64,000 nt of DNA from Fontibacillus panacisegetis (GTDB lineage: Bacteria > Bacillota > Bacilli > Paenibacillales > Paenibacillaceae), in the NCBI RefSeq assembly GCF_900102215.1, contig NZ_FNBG01000004.1, positions 62,001 through 126,000 on the forward strand, written 5' to 3'. The notes below the pieces were generated by a model. It was not told where the DNA came from. It made no database searches and saw only the letters and a program-made list of their open reading frames with translations. This document shows, one piece after another, positions 63,557 to 64,000 of the stretch. A program made the translations under genes and the position numbers. Position 1 is the first letter of the stretch; the number at the start of each line of letters is the position of its first letter.

Positions 63557-64000
63557 ATGAAAAGAACAGCTTTTACTGCAACCATAGATCAGCTCAAAGA
63601 AAAAATAATAAATGGGGAATGGCCTCCAGGTTCCCGAATTCCAACGCTTCAACAGATTTCCAAGGAGCTGGAGGTAAGTGTACCCACAGTCAGAGAAGCT
63701 TTGCGTACACTGGAAAGCCAAGGAAATGTCAGTATTGAGCATGGCCGGGGAATGTATGTAAGAAATGACCCCTTATTGTTAGAGGACCCTACAGGCAATT
63801 TGAAGGAACTTGGAGATATTTCACTCGTTAAGCTGTTGGCAGCAAGAATCCTTATAGAACCTGAATTAGCTGCGCTGAGTGCCGAGCACGCCACACTTAC
63901 TCAGGTGAAGCAGCTACGAGAGCTTGCCGATCGTATGGTACAGCAAATGGAAGAAGGCGGCCCTTTTCTTGATACCGATCTTGCCTTCCATCGCCTGATT
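63557..64000 (+). CDS. GntR regulator, FadR/FCD subfamily, cut by window end
   Basis: The first 148 codons of a transcriptional regulator running off the right edge. It has a winged helix-turn-helix of the GntR type (about 5-70: IINGEWPPGSRIPTLQQISKEL, then VSVPTVREALRTLESQGNV). An FCD effector domain begins near residue 85 and includes the metal/ligand motif DTDLAFH (about 140-146). It starts at ATG 63557, with AGGGG eight bases upstream. An in-frame ATG at 63551 is too close to that site. Divergent from the kdgK-eda-dgoD operon, it is the obvious candidate repressor, responding to galactonate or a keto-deoxy intermediate (DgoR-like). Confidence 0.92.
   Translation, partial: MKRTAFTATIDQLKEKIINGEWPPGSRIPTLQQISKELEVSVPTVREALRTLESQGNVSIEHGRGMYVRNDPLLLEDPTGNLKELGDISLVKLLAARILIEPELAALSAEHATLTQVKQLRELADRMVQQMEEGGPFLDTDLAFHRLI

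Overview
The window looks like chromosome of a low/medium-GC, Gram-positive, probably spore-forming member of the Paenibacillaceae (Paenibacillus-like). The basis is indirect. Ribosome binding sites are strong (AGGAGG/GGAGGG), sigma-A-type promoters and rho-independent terminators are abundant, and GTG/TTG starts are frequent. The gene families also fit: an S-layer-anchored adhesin, a copper-amine-oxidase-like/SleB hydrolase, YesM/YesN-type two-component pairs beside sugar ABC operons lacking their own ATPase, and a GH13_20 neopullulanase. No rRNA, tRNA, phage, insertion sequence or CRISPR array was found.

Layout. 1-7.6 kb, all minus strand: a cut-off membrane protein, adenosine deaminase, neopullulanase/cyclomaltodextrinase, an esterase, a DUF2461 protein and a UvrD-like helicase. 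7.7-8.0 kb: two intergenic repeat elements. 8.0-16.0 kb: a tight five-gene minus-strand operon, SWIM zinc finger > HEAT repeats > MoxR AAA ATPase > DUF5682 > VWA, related to the poorly understood E. coli yehL/M/P/Q type clusters. This is the most interesting system in the window. 16.4-19 kb: glycerate kinase and a GntP-type permease with a CcpA cre site. 19-22.6 kb: methyltransferase, PanE-like reductase, a small membrane protein and a cell-wall hydrolase. 22.7-24.5 kb: hybrid-cluster protein (Hcp) behind a palindrome placed like a class II FNR/CRP site. 24.8-30 kb: a lipoprotein and a 1415-residue SLH adhesin with 300-bp tandem repeats. 30-35 kb: a small membrane protein and a 1483-residue kinase-like/AAA/GAF/LuxR regulator. 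35-38 kb: dGTPase and an ICMT-like methyltransferase. 38-42.8 kb: a two-component pair, then divergent TetR and DHA2-type efflux genes. 42.9-47.5 kb: an orphan solute-binding lipoprotein, response regulator, histidine kinase and an AAC(3)-type acetyltransferase. 47.6-50.7 kb: MFS transporter, esterase and nitroreductase.

51-64 kb is a galactoside/galactonate region. A binding-protein lipoprotein and two MalF/MalG-type permeases (no ATPase) lie downstream of a YesN-like regulator and YesM-like kinase. LacZ (GH2), D-galactonate dehydratase (DgoD), a KDPG/KDPGal aldolase and a PfkB-type KDG kinase follow, and a divergent FadR-family GntR regulator is cut by the window end. Together they could import galactosides, hydrolyse them and run a De Ley-Doudoroff-type route to pyruvate and glyceraldehyde-3-phosphate. 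The lacZ and binding-protein promoters share the same architecture: 21-bp-spaced direct repeats of a TCAAACA-like motif, a TTGAAA -35 box and a 16-bp spacer. This suggests joint control by the neighbouring AraC-type response regulator.

A second theme is a family of about 190-bp intergenic elements (16.2, 24.6 and 50.8 kb, with a shorter relative at 7.95 kb). Each carries four copies of an imperfect CCTGCAAAAGTGCAGG unit in + + - - orientation at conserved 50/62/50-bp spacing. A separate family with the same geometry but a different unit (ACGGACA..GAGACTTTATTT) sits at 7.72-7.91 kb.
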